Assembly: GCA_039812705.1 (NCBI GenBank)
Contig: JBDIBA010000001.1
Span: 1-64,000, forward strand
From: JBDIBA01 sp039812705
GTDB lineage: Bacteria > Actinomycetota > Acidimicrobiia > Acidimicrobiales > JBBSGY01
Direction of reading: 5' to 3'
Length of the DNA stretch: 64,000 bases
Under the pieces are notes generated by a model. That model was not told the origin of the DNA and did not search any database. It saw only the letters and a list, made by a program, of their open reading frames with translations. This document shows positions 1-7,862 of this stretch, one piece after another. The translations under genes were made by a program, and so were the position numbers. The first letter of the stretch is position 1; each line of letters begins with the position of its first letter.

Positions 1-486
1 TCGGGTGGGCTTGAGCGAAATGATCAGACGGCGTTTCACCAGTTGGAAGCGGCTAGAGATGTTGTGAAGTTGTTGCTGGATGGTCGCTCTGACGAGGCAT
101 GGGAGCGACTGGGTCGGTCGACCGGAGCAGGATCGACAGCTGCGGGTGAGTCGAGCGGCAGTCGTGACGTGTTGACCCGAGCGATTGGTTTGTTGCTCTT
201 CACTGTTTTGGAAAACGGCGAGGCCGATGTTGCGCAGCGCGAAGAGAAACTCAACAATGCGTACGAGTATTGGTCCGAGTGGACAAATTGGGTGCTTGAG
301 CAGGACTTCATTGACCTACCGACGCACGAACAACTGAAACAGATGACTCATGCAAGCTGCCAGTGTGGTCACGAGGCCTTTGAGCACGGCAGATATTCGT
401 GGGCGCTGCGCGAAGTTGGCATTCAGACCGAGGGTCCATGTGAACACGCGATGTGCAGTTGCCAGGCATTCCAATCAGATGGCTGA
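1..486 (+). CDS. C-terminal part of an unrecognised protein with a Cys/His-rich tail
   Basis: The reading frame is open from the first base of the window, so the true start lies upstream; a TTG at 43 is only an internal candidate. The visible 161 residues are soluble and have no membrane segment. Near the C-terminus there is a CxCGH motif followed by a second CxC pair (CSCQAF), a spacing that suggests a small metal-binding knuckle. I do not recognise the family. It ends 268 nt before the histidine kinase gene, and the gap between them holds tandem repeats. That the gene is real is likely, because the frame is open to the window edge and the codon use resembles its neighbours; any function is unknown. 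Confidence 0.6.
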   Translation, partial: SGGLERNDQTAFHQLEAARDVVKLLLDGRSDEAWERLGRSTGAGSTAAGESSGSRDVLTRAIGLLLFTVLENGEADVAQREEKLNNAYEYWSEWTNWVLEQDFIDLPTHEQLKQMTHASCQCGHEAFEHGRYSWALREVGIQTEGPCEHAMCSCQAFQSDG

Positions 487-527
487 GATCAGTTAGCTGG
501 GACCAGTTGATGGGACCAGTTGGGCTC

Positions 528-583
528 GCCCGACGCCCGACGCCCGACGCCCGACAAGTGACAAGTGACAAGTGACAAGTGAT
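528..583. repeat. Two adjacent 7-nt tandem arrays, 4 + 4 copies
   Basis: Four copies of GCCCGAC (528-555) are followed with no gap by four copies of AAGTGAC, the last ending in T (556-583). Just upstream GGGACCAGTTG occurs twice (about 499-523), and TAGCGATC occurs twice just downstream (about 583-619). The rest of the 487-754 gap shows no gene and no convincing promoter or terminator. The arrays may be slippage products; a function is not evident. Confidence 0.85.
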
Positions 584-754
584 AGCGATCGTTGTGTGTT
601 CCAGTGGTTGATAGCGATCAATAGAAGATAAAACGAGCGGCGAAAGGTGCGGAAAACATTGATTTTGTTGGGTTTTTGACAAGCGCATTGATGGCTCGGC
701 TATTACATATGAAGTTGTCGTTCGCTGGCTGATGGACTCGAGGTTTTCAAGGCG

Positions 755-3700
755 ATGCCGAAGTGGAACATCCCGACCATCATTGAGAAGAACCGTCGAG
801 TGGTGCTTGCACTTGTCTTGGCGATCCTTGTTGCGTTCAGCTTCTTTCCCTTTGTGGTCACCGAAGATTTTGTTGCCAGCGAAGAGCGCAAGGCGCTCGA
901 AGAACACAACGAGGCCGCAAAGTCTCAGGTCGCTGAGGCTCTGGATGACGCGCGCACAATTACTCGCGCCATTGCCCTGACGCTCAAGACCGAAAATACG
1001 CAGGCCAGCTTCAAGCGCAGTGCCGACCCGCTTATTGCAGATGGCAGTTACTTGTCGATTGGCTTGATTGACGCTCAACGCGAGCAGGATAATTTCATTT
1101 ACTCGGCCGGACGCCTCTCGGGTACTACCGCACACCTCGATGCGAGAACCCAACAAGAACTAGACACAATGACGGTCTCGAACCTGACGAGAAGTTGGGT
1201 CGCTCGTGACCAGAACATTCCGCGGCTCGTCATGTTGCAGGGCGCCATTGGGCCGGTCGGCACAGTTATCTATTCAGAGATTGCGCTCAGTCGCTTGTCG
1301 TCAAACCATGGCGCAGAATTGCTTGGGTTCGATGATGCCGCCCGCCAAGATCTGTACGCGGGGCTAAAGGTCGATCCCGACCAGCTCATCACCTCAAACA
1401 ACAGGACTGTAGGAGAAGGGGCCCACCAGGCTCAGCGCACGTTCCAAAGCGGCGCTGCGGACTTTTTGATTGTCAGCACTCAAGCCAGTCCGCTGCTCGG
1501 AGGCTTCAAGAGGGAGCTTCCCTGGATCCTGCTATTTGGCGGTTTCGTGGTTTCCCTTATTGTGACGGGCCTTCTGAGGCAGGCCTTCATTAGAAACGAA
1601 GAGGTTCTGCGCGTTGCCAACGAGCGCGATGCCGAGTCTTTGGCGATTCTCGATGCTGCTCATGAAGCATTCGTCTCATTCCGCATGGATGGGACGGTGT
1701 TGCGATGGAGCAACATGGCCTCGACTCTCTTTGGCTGGACCCGCGTCGAGGCGCTCGGACGTCACGGCAGCGAGGTGTTTCTGCACCCCGACACCCTTGA
1801 ATCGGTTGACGGCTTGCAGGGTTTCTTCGAGATTGCGTTGCTGAACAAAGGCGCCGAATCGCGGCTCGAGTTGACGGCTCGTCGCAAAGATGGCACTGAT
1901 CTGCCGATCGAAATAACGCTGTGGCTTGGAACCTTCAATGGAGAGCCGTCAATAAAGACCCTGAGTCGAGATGTCAGCGAGCAGCAAAAGATCATGCAAG
2001 AGCTGACGCGCTCGCGTGCTGAAGCCCTTGACGCATCGCGTCTTAAGTCAGAGTTCTTGGCGAACATGAGCCACGAAATTCGCACGCCGATGAACGGGGT
2101 GATTGGAATGACAGACTTGTTGTTGCAGACCCGGCTGGACAACGACCAGCGCGAGTATGCCGAGACTGTTCGCACATCAGCGGACTCGTTGCTGACGGTC
2201 ATCAACGACATCTTGGACTTTTCCAAGATTGAAGCAGGAAAGTTGAACATCGAAGAGGCGGACTTCGACCTCCGCGCTGCTGTTAACAGCAGCGTCCACG
2301 TCGTTGCAGACCTTGCAAGCAAGAAGGGGATCGAACTTGTTTGCAGTATCGATGAAGATGTTCCGATTACCGTTGCCGGCGACCGCCACCGCTTGCGTCA
2401 GGTCCTCATCAACCTATTGAGCAACGGTGTCAAATTCACCCAGAAGGGCGAGGTGCTGCTTTCTGTTTCCATGATCGAGAGCGGGCTTGATTATTCGCTT
2501 GTTCGTTTCGACGTGACAGACACGGGCATCGGCATTCCGGAACAAAAGCAGAGCCGCATTTTTGAAAGTTTTGAGCAGGTCGACATGTCGGCGACGCGGC
2601 GACATGAAGGAACCGGCTTAGGTCTGGCGATTGCAAAACGACTTGCAACGTTAATGGGCGGCGAGATCGGTTTTCAGTCGAAAGAGGGTGTCGGGTCTTC
2701 GTTCTGGTTCTCTGCACGTCTGACAAACCGCCAGCCAGTGGTTGTCAACGAACAAAACGATGCGGTCGAACTTTGCGATATGCGCGTGTTGGTTGTCGAC
2801 GACAACGCCACTAATCGCACGATGGTGTCCAAGTTGGTTGGCACTTGGAAGATGAGACCAACCGAGGTCGCAAATGCCCACGATGCGTTTCGTGAAGTAA
2901 AGAAAGCCGTCTCCGATAAGGACCCATTCCGACTCCTCTTGCTCGACTTTCACATGCCTGAAGAAGACGGCGCTTCGTTGGCGCGGCGAATTGTCGAGGA
3001 CGACGACATCGAAAAACCTTGTGTTGTGCTCTTGACGTCAGCCCGTGACGCACTGACGCATGAGCGACTCGATGAACTCAACGTGGCAGCTGCAATGAAC
3101 AAGCCCATCAGCCACGATGCGCTGCGACGAACCATCATGTCGGCCCTCGTGCGTGAAGAACGTTCCGTAGCTCAGACGGCATTGCCCTCCACGAAGCCTG
3201 AAGTTCCAGTGGGTACGCGTGTTTTGGTTGCCGAAGACCACCCGGTAAACCAGCGAGTTGCTTCGCTGATCCTCTCGCAAGCGGGTTGCGAAGTTGATGT
3301 AGCGATGACGGGTATCCAAGCGGTCGAGGCCATCAAGCGCAATCGCTATTCGCTGGTGTTCATGGACTGCCAAATGCCCGAAATGGATGGTTACGAAGCC
3401 ACGCGTTTGATTCGCGCTTCGGAAACCGCTGGCGAGCACCTGCCAATTGTTGCCTTGACTGCAAGTGCCATGAAGGGCGACCGCGAGAAGGCCATCGCTG
3501 CGGGCATGGACGACCACCTTCCAAAACCCGTCCGTTCCAGCGAGATCATTGCCTTTTTGAACAAGTGGGCACACACTTCCATCAGCGGTGGCGCCTCGGC
3601 CGGCAACGCAACAAGCAACGCAAACAACTCAAACAAGTCAACAGATAGCCCGGCAATCGAGCTCGACGAGCAAGTCACTCAAGGCGCCGGAACGGGTTCG

Positions 3701-4087
3701 GAAACAACCGAGCTGACAGACATCAAGCCCAGCTTTGACGAAGCCGTACTCGACAACTTGCGAGTTGCATTTGGCGGCAACATAAACCACCTGCAGTCCA
3801 TCCTTGACCAGTTCGTCACGCAAGCACGTCTTGATGTTTCTGCGTTGCGCGAGGCTTGTGACAAAGGTGACCTTGACTCATTGGAGCGCATTTCTCACAA
3901 GATGAAGGGCGGCAGCGGAACGGTCGGTGCCACCGAAGTTGTCGAAACGGCAGCGCGAATTGAGGCCTCCGTGCAAGATCCTTCAACATCGCGCAGGCTT
4001 ATCGAGAACCTGGACCAAGCCGTCGAGCGCGCGGCCAACGAAGTCGAGGAGATCGTTCGCAATCACCCAAGCACAACTCGCACATAA
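755..4087 (+). CDS. Membrane hybrid sensor histidine kinase (PAS-HisKA-HATPase-REC-REC-HPt)
   Basis: This 1,110-residue protein is a phosphorelay sensor of the BarA/ArcB type. Two membrane segments (about residues 16-35 and 255-274) flank an extracellular sensor domain of roughly 220 residues. A PAS domain follows at about 295-405. The HisKA motif HEIRTPMNG carries the phosphoacceptor His440. The ATPase domain has an N-box near residue 553, DTGIGIP near 589, and a GTGLGLAI box. Two receiver domains follow, with phosphoacceptors Asp731 (LDFHMPEEDG) and Asp871 (MDCQMPEMDG). A C-terminal HPt domain has His1048 in ISHKMKGGSG. All catalytic residues look intact. No response regulator gene lies nearby, so the output partner must be elsewhere. 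The ATG at 755 puts a short charged segment before the first helix, but no strong ribosome binding site is visible. Confidence 0.93.
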   Translation: MPKWNIPTIIEKNRRVVLALVLAILVAFSFFPFVVTEDFVASEERKALEEHNEAAKSQVAEALDDARTITRAIALTLKTENTQASFKRSADPLIADGSYLSIGLIDAQREQDNFIYSAGRLSGTTAHLDARTQQELDTMTVSNLTRSWVARDQNIPRLVMLQGAIGPVGTVIYSEIALSRLSSNHGAELLGFDDAARQDLYAGLKVDPDQLITSNNRTVGEGAHQAQRTFQSGAADFLIVSTQASPLLGGFKRELPWILLFGGFVVSLIVTGLLRQAFIRNEEVLRVANERDAESLAILDAAHEAFVSFRMDGTVLRWSNMASTLFGWTRVEALGRHGSEVFLHPDTLESVDGLQGFFEIALLNKGAESRLELTARRKDGTDLPIEITLWLGTFNGEPSIKTLSRDVSEQQKIMQELTRSRAEALDASRLKSEFLANMSHEIRTPMNGVIGMTDLLLQTRLDNDQREYAETVRTSADSLLTVINDILDFSKIEAGKLNIEEADFDLRAAVNSSVHVVADLASKKGIELVCSIDEDVPITVAGDRHRLRQVLINLLSNGVKFTQKGEVLLSVSMIESGLDYSLVRFDVTDTGIGIPEQKQSRIFESFEQVDMSATRRHEGTGLGLAIAKRLATLMGGEIGFQSKEGVGSSFWFSARLTNRQPVVVNEQNDAVELCDMRVLVVDDNATNRTMVSKLVGTWKMRPTEVANAHDAFREVKKAVSDKDPFRLLLLDFHMPEEDGASLARRIVEDDDIEKPCVVLLTSARDALTHERLDELNVAAAMNKPISHDALRRTIMSALVREERSVAQTALPSTKPEVPVGTRVLVAEDHPVNQRVASLILSQAGCEVDVAMTGIQAVEAIKRNRYSLVFMDCQMPEMDGYEATRLIRASETAGEHLPIVALTASAMKGDREKAIAAGMDDHLPKPVRSSEIIAFLNKWAHTSISGGASAGNATSNANNSNKSTDSPAIELDEQVTQGAGTGSETTELTDIKPSFDEAVLDNLRVAFGGNINHLQSILDQFVTQARLDVSALREACDKGDLDSLERISHKMKGGSGTVGATEVVETAARIEASVQDPSTSRRLIENLDQAVERAANEVEEIVRNHPSTTRT

Positions 4088-4197
4088 ATCAGTCAAATCA
4101 ACCAACAAATAAGCTCAAACCATTAATAAATGGGCAAAATGACCTGCCAAAAGGCAATGCGATGTGCTTTTGGTCACAAGGCCTGTTTATGCTGACG

Positions 4198-4227
4198 CTT
4201 GCCACCGAGCCCTCAGTGGGTAGCAAG
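4198..4227 (+). promoter_or_regulatory. Hairpin in the leader of the cold shock gene
   Basis: CTTGC pairs with GCAAG and ACC with GGT across one mismatch, about 30 nt upstream of the cspA start. The leader between the kinase stop and the cspA start is 169 nt and holds no gene. Cold shock genes often have long regulatory leaders, but a thermosensor role here is only inference. Confidence 0.3.
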
Positions 4228-4256
4228 TAGTTAGCGGCGGTAGAAACGAGAAATAA

Positions 4257-4457
4257 ATGCCAACCGGAACCGTCAAGTTCTTCAACTCAGAAAAAGGCTT
4301 CGGCTTCATTCAGCGCGAAGGTGAGAAGGACCTCTTTGTTCACCACACAGCCATCGAAATGGACGGCTACCGCAGCCTCAATGAGGGCCAAGCTGTTGAG
4401 TTCGAAATTGGTTCTGGACGCAAGGGCGAAGAAGCTCAAAACGTCCGTCCCGTTTGA
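4257..4457 (+). CDS. cspA: Cold shock protein, CspA family
   Basis: The 66-residue product is a single cold shock domain, an RNA- and single-strand-DNA-binding beta barrel acting as an RNA chaperone in the cytoplasm. RNP1 (KGFGFI) and RNP2 (DLFVHH) are both intact, and the start [14 protein letters not shown] is nearly diagnostic. The length matches the family. The ATG at 4257 is the only sensible start and gives the usual N-terminus. The gene stands alone, with a hairpin-bearing leader upstream and a DEAD-box RNA helicase downstream. That pairing makes sense because both act on RNA structure, although a shared promoter is not shown. The paralogue cannot be named with certainty. Confidence 0.95.
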   Translation: MPTGTVKFFNSEKGFGFIQREGEKDLFVHHTAIEMDGYRSLNEGQAVEFEIGSGRKGEEAQNVRPV

Positions 4458-4618
4458 TCCAACCCGTCGCTAAGTCATCTCAAAACAACCACCAACGCGA
4501 CGATCGACAGATCTGTTGATGGTGAATACAACGGCCTCCATCTGTTATTCGGGTGGGGGCTGTTATCTTTTTACAAAGTTATTTAGTTGCAGGTTTGTGC
4601 AACACAGCAGGAGGCCAT

Positions 4619-5929
4619 GTGCCCAAATCATTTTTTGATCTCGGTGTTCCCGAAGATCTGGTTCAAGTTCTTACCGAATCGAACATTGTTGAACCGTTTC
4701 CAATTCAAGAGTCCACCCTCACCGACTCACTAGACGGAAAAGACGTTTGCGGAAAAGCGCCCACGGGTTCGGGCAAGACCCTCGCGTTCTCAATTCCGAT
4801 GGCTGCGCGCCTCTCTCGCTCGCGCCCACGCTTGCCGCGCGGCTTGGTACTTGTCCCAACGCGCGAGCTGGCCGCTCAGGTTGACAAGGTCATCGCACCG
4901 CTGGCCAAGGCACGCGGCCTGCGCGTTACGTGCGTATACGGGGGCGTGGGTATCGAGCCACAGATGAAAGTCATTCGTCGAGGTGTCGACATCGTTGTTG
5001 CGTGTCCGGGTCGTCTTAAAGACCTCATTGACCGCGGGGCCTTAGGCCTTGGCGATGTTGAATTTGTTGTTGTCGACGAAGCGGACCGCATGGCCGACAT
5101 GGGTTTCTTGCCTGACGTGCGCCAGCTGCTCAACCAGACCGCCAAGAAGCGCCAAACATTGTTGTTCTCGGCGACTCTCGACGGTGAAGTTGACGTCCTA
5201 ATCAAGAACTACCAAAACGACCCCGTGTACCACTCGGTTGTTACCGACGAAGATGAGGAAGACAACCGGCTTCACTTGTTTTGGACTTCGCCTCGCAACG
5301 AGCGCGTGACCCTGACGGCCAAGATCCTCAAGCGCTGCGGTTCAACTGTCATTTTCAGTCGCACCAAGCACGGCGCCGAGCGGTTGTCTCGCCAGCTGCA
5401 GGGCATGGGCTTCACTGCTTCGGCAATTCATGGTGGCCGCACGCAGTCTCAGCGCGAAAAGGCCCTCAGCGCATTTAGCAACGGCCGCGTACAAGTGCTC
5501 GTTGCAACAGACGTTGCGGCTCGCGGCATTCACGTCAACGGCGTCCATTGCGTAATCAACTTCGATGTTCCCGAAGACCACAAGACATACGTTCACCGGT
5601 CGGGCAGGACGGCTCGCGCAGGCGCATCGGGAATTGTGGTTTCGCTGGTTGATTCCGAGCGCCTGAGCGACGTGGTCAACATGCAGCGCAAGCTCGAAAT
5701 GGCAGCCGGTGTCATCGCGCCTAACTTCGCGGCGTTGCCAACAGTTGCGCCGCCAAGGGTGGCTCACGTCGAGACCCCGATTGTTCGCGATGATCAAGCA
5801 GACGTTGACGCCGAGGACTCAGACGATGCGGCCTCCGGTCAGCGCAGTTCTGAGGCCGATAGTCCAGGCGATGGTCAGCCAACTCGCCGCCGTCGCCGTC
5901 GCCGCAACAGGCGTCGCCCCGCTGCGTAA
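4619..5929 (+). CDS. DEAD-box ATP-dependent RNA helicase
   Basis: This two-lobed RNA helicase of about 436 residues has the standard motifs in order: a Q-motif region (FPIQEST), APTGSGKT (motif I), PTRELAAQ (Ia), DEAD within VVDEADRMADMGF (II), FSATL (III), TDVAARGIHV (V) and HRSGRTARAG (VI). The C-terminal tail is disordered, first acidic and then a run of arginines, as in RhlE/DeaD-like helicases that hold structured RNA. The frame opens earlier, at 4553. I prefer the GTG at 4619 because AGGAGG lies just before it and the protein then begins directly with the helicase core (PKSFFDLGV). It probably unwinds rRNA or mRNA in ribosome assembly or cold adaptation; the exact subfamily is uncertain. 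Confidence 0.93.
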   Translation: MPKSFFDLGVPEDLVQVLTESNIVEPFPIQESTLTDSLDGKDVCGKAPTGSGKTLAFSIPMAARLSRSRPRLPRGLVLVPTRELAAQVDKVIAPLAKARGLRVTCVYGGVGIEPQMKVIRRGVDIVVACPGRLKDLIDRGALGLGDVEFVVVDEADRMADMGFLPDVRQLLNQTAKKRQTLLFSATLDGEVDVLIKNYQNDPVYHSVVTDEDEEDNRLHLFWTSPRNERVTLTAKILKRCGSTVIFSRTKHGAERLSRQLQGMGFTASAIHGGRTQSQREKALSAFSNGRVQVLVATDVAARGIHVNGVHCVINFDVPEDHKTYVHRSGRTARAGASGIVVSLVDSERLSDVVNMQRKLEMAAGVIAPNFAALPTVAPPRVAHVETPIVRDDQADVDAEDSDDAASGQRSSEADSPGDGQPTRRRRRRRNRRRPAA

Positions 5930-5974
5930 AACGGCCGAATAGGGTAGAGAACTGCCCCTAGCAGGAGTCTCTCC

Positions 5975-6526
5975 ATGAGTAACAACGACTACGGCGATGA
6001 ACCTACGCGTGCTTACCGGCCTCCTCAGGAGCGAGAGTATGAGCGCGATTACGAGCGTGACTATCAGCCCGATCAGGATTATGAGCCGGAGCGGGGTTAC
6101 CAAGCCGGGCGCGGTTTCGATCAAGACCCCGAGCCCACGCGGCTAGAGCGCCCCGTGCCGCGGTATGGCCCAGATCGTGAACCTGCCTACAACCCGTATC
6201 AGAACGAGGAATACGAGGAAGAGCCTCGCCGTTCAGGAATCCTTGCTCCTTTGATCGCAGCTGCATTGGTGGCACTGCTCGTCGGGCTTGGCCTTGGCTA
6301 CTTGCTGTTCAACAATTCGAGTGCGACCACTGACGACACGTCAACAACTACGGCTGTCATCACAACAACCACAGAGTCCACCACCACGACTACCGAGGCA
6401 ACGACCACGACGACGGCCAAGCCGACGACTACGACTGCGCGGCCAACAACGACAACAACAACAAAGCCGCCAACCACCACAACGGCAGCCCCCGCGACAA
6501 CCACAACCATCTCAATCTTTGAGTAA
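5975..6526 (+). CDS. Single-pass membrane protein with Tyr/Glu/Arg-rich cytoplasmic part and Thr-rich outer tail
   Basis: The 183-residue protein has an N-terminal low-complexity part of about 85 residues with repeated ERDY/EPER-like units. A membrane helix follows at about 89-112, then an outer tail made mostly of threonine with some Pro, Ala and Lys. Basic residues (PRRSG) before the helix support an N-in topology. Thr-rich tails of this kind are often O-mannosylated or wall-spanning in actinobacteria; that is inference here. A ribosome binding site (CAGGAG) sits 8 nt before the ATG. The stop codon directly abuts the ATG of the nucleotidyltransferase gene, so the two are probably co-transcribed. 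No enzymatic domain is visible. Confidence 0.8.
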   Translation: MSNNDYGDEPTRAYRPPQEREYERDYERDYQPDQDYEPERGYQAGRGFDQDPEPTRLERPVPRYGPDREPAYNPYQNEEYEEEPRRSGILAPLIAAALVALLVGLGLGYLLFNNSSATTDDTSTTTAVITTTTESTTTTTEATTTTTAKPTTTTARPTTTTTTKPPTTTTAAPATTTTISIFE

Positions 6527-7354
6527 ATGAAGCCTGACGTAGCCGGTTTTGTTTTGGCGGCGGGTTCAGGAACCCGCCTCAGGCCCCTGACGACACTGCG
6601 ACCAAAGGCGCTGTGCCCGGTCAACAATCGAGCTCTTGTGGACTACGCCGTTGACCGCTGCGCGTCATTGTCATCACGAGTGCGCGTCAATGCGTGGCAC
6701 CTCAGCGACCAGATGCGTGCACATTTTGAGGAGCGCGACGACTTGGATGCTCATCTCCAAGGCGTGGCAGATCTGGCCGTCGAGAGCGAACCTCTTGGCA
6801 CCGCGGGCGCGCTCGGAGCCAACCGCGACTGGATTGACGGCGCGGCTGTCTTGGTGCACAACGCCGACGCGTGGCACGCAGACCCAATTGATGACTTTGT
6901 CGAGACGTGGGACGGCGAGCGGGTTCGTCTCCTGGTTACACCGACGAACGAGGACGCCGACTTTGGTGACCGACGCTTCTGCGGAGTGTCTCTCATGCCC
7001 TGGAAGCTTGTAGAGGGCTTTAAGGCTGAACCCAGCGGCCTTTGGGAGGTTCTCTGGCGTCATCTCCGTCTCGAAGAGATTGACTTGGTGGACATTGATG
7101 GCGCTTACTTCGACTGCGGCACGCCAGCCGACTATTTGGACGCGAACATGGCAGCCAGTGGCGGCGAGTCAGTGGTCAGTCCGCATGCCCAGGTTGAAGG
7201 TTCTGTGGAACGCAGCGTGGTTTGGCCGGGCGCCCACGTCGGCCCCAAAGAAGTCTTGGTTGATTCCATTCGTGCAACCGACGAGATCACTGTCGATGCC
7301 AAGCGCAGCAAATCCGCCGATGTTGCATCTTTGAGCGAGGCGTTCACACGGTGA
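6527..7354 (+). CDS. Sugar-phosphate nucleotidyltransferase (NDP-sugar pyrophosphorylase family)
   Basis: The N-terminus GFVLAAGSGTRLRPLT followed by RPKAL is the nucleotide-binding signature of enzymes that join a sugar 1-phosphate to a nucleotide. The core is a Rossmann-like GT-A fold. From about residue 210 the sequence changes to VSPHAQVEGSVERSVVWPGAHVG, a short left-handed beta-helix remnant. At 275 residues it is shorter than RmlA or GlgC and nearest in layout to mannose-1-phosphate guanylyltransferase-like proteins, so the substrate cannot be assigned. It starts immediately after the stop of the Thr-rich protein and overlaps the NUDIX gene by 4 nt (GTGA), so all three form an operon. 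A role in surface glycan or precursor supply is plausible but unproven. Confidence 0.85.
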   Translation: MKPDVAGFVLAAGSGTRLRPLTTLRPKALCPVNNRALVDYAVDRCASLSSRVRVNAWHLSDQMRAHFEERDDLDAHLQGVADLAVESEPLGTAGALGANRDWIDGAAVLVHNADAWHADPIDDFVETWDGERVRLLVTPTNEDADFGDRRFCGVSLMPWKLVEGFKAEPSGLWEVLWRHLRLEEIDLVDIDGAYFDCGTPADYLDANMAASGGESVVSPHAQVEGSVERSVVWPGAHVGPKEVLVDSIRATDEITVDAKRSKSADVASLSEAFTR

Positions 7355-7809
7355 TTATTCGTTTTCTTGCGGCGGCGCGCAGCGTTGTCTTTCCGCTGCT
7401 GCGCATCAAGACCATTGGCGCCATGGTGCTGTTGATTGATGAGCGCGGTGTCGTCCTCATTCGCCAGTCCTATGGAAGCGGGGAATGGACTTTGCCAGGC
7501 GGTGGCGTCAAGCGGGGTGAATCCCCGCGCGAGGCTGCCATCCGCGAGGTCCGCGAAGAAACCGGCGCGACCCTTTCCGAAGGTGCGCGTTGTGAACTCT
7601 TCGGCCTCTACTTGCGCAGCGCCGGTGGCTGGCAGGACTATGTGGCCGTTTACGTCATTGATTCGTGGGTGCCGGCCGCAAATGACAGCCGGGAGATTTC
7701 CGAGGTGCGTCAGTTCCCGTTGGACGATCTGCCAGTCGACATGTCCGCGTCGGTAAAGACTCGAATTTCGGAGTGGTTGGGAAAATCTCCACGATCAGAT
7801 CGCTGGTGA
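7351..7809 (+). CDS. NUDIX hydrolase
   Basis: The 152-residue protein carries a complete NUDIX box (G-x5-E-x7-REVREETG), beginning GGGVKRGESP at about residue 50. These enzymes hydrolyse a nucleoside diphosphate linked to another group and need divalent metal. A hydrophobic N-terminus (about residues 3-20) could anchor it to the membrane or be a buried strand. The GTG start overlaps the upstream stop (GTGA), which implies translational coupling to the nucleotidyltransferase. That pairing fits turnover of nucleotide sugars, but the substrate cannot be read from the sequence. About 50 nt of non-coding DNA separate it from the giant RHS gene. Confidence 0.9.
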   Translation: MIIRFLAAARSVVFPLLRIKTIGAMVLLIDERGVVLIRQSYGSGEWTLPGGGVKRGESPREAAIREVREETGATLSEGARCELFGLYLRSAGGWQDYVAVYVIDSWVPAANDSREISEVRQFPLDDLPVDMSASVKTRISEWLGKSPRSDRW

Positions 7810-7862
7810 GCTTGCGCACTGCCCGCTGCGCGTAGTAGCAAAAACGCCATGCGTGGAGAAGT

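Noticed and set aside
308..1156. Long minus-strand frame across the gap and the kinase start
   Set aside because: It overlaps the coding end of the first gene and the start of the kinase and resembles no protein family; its sequence follows the opposite-strand codon pattern.
4170..4193. TTGGTC ... TATGCT as a cspA promoter
   Set aside because: The spacer is only 12 nt, too short for a sigma-70-type promoter.
6298..6627. Minus-strand Val-rich frame
   Set aside because: It is the reverse of the Thr-rich codon run of the surface protein, so it is a shadow.
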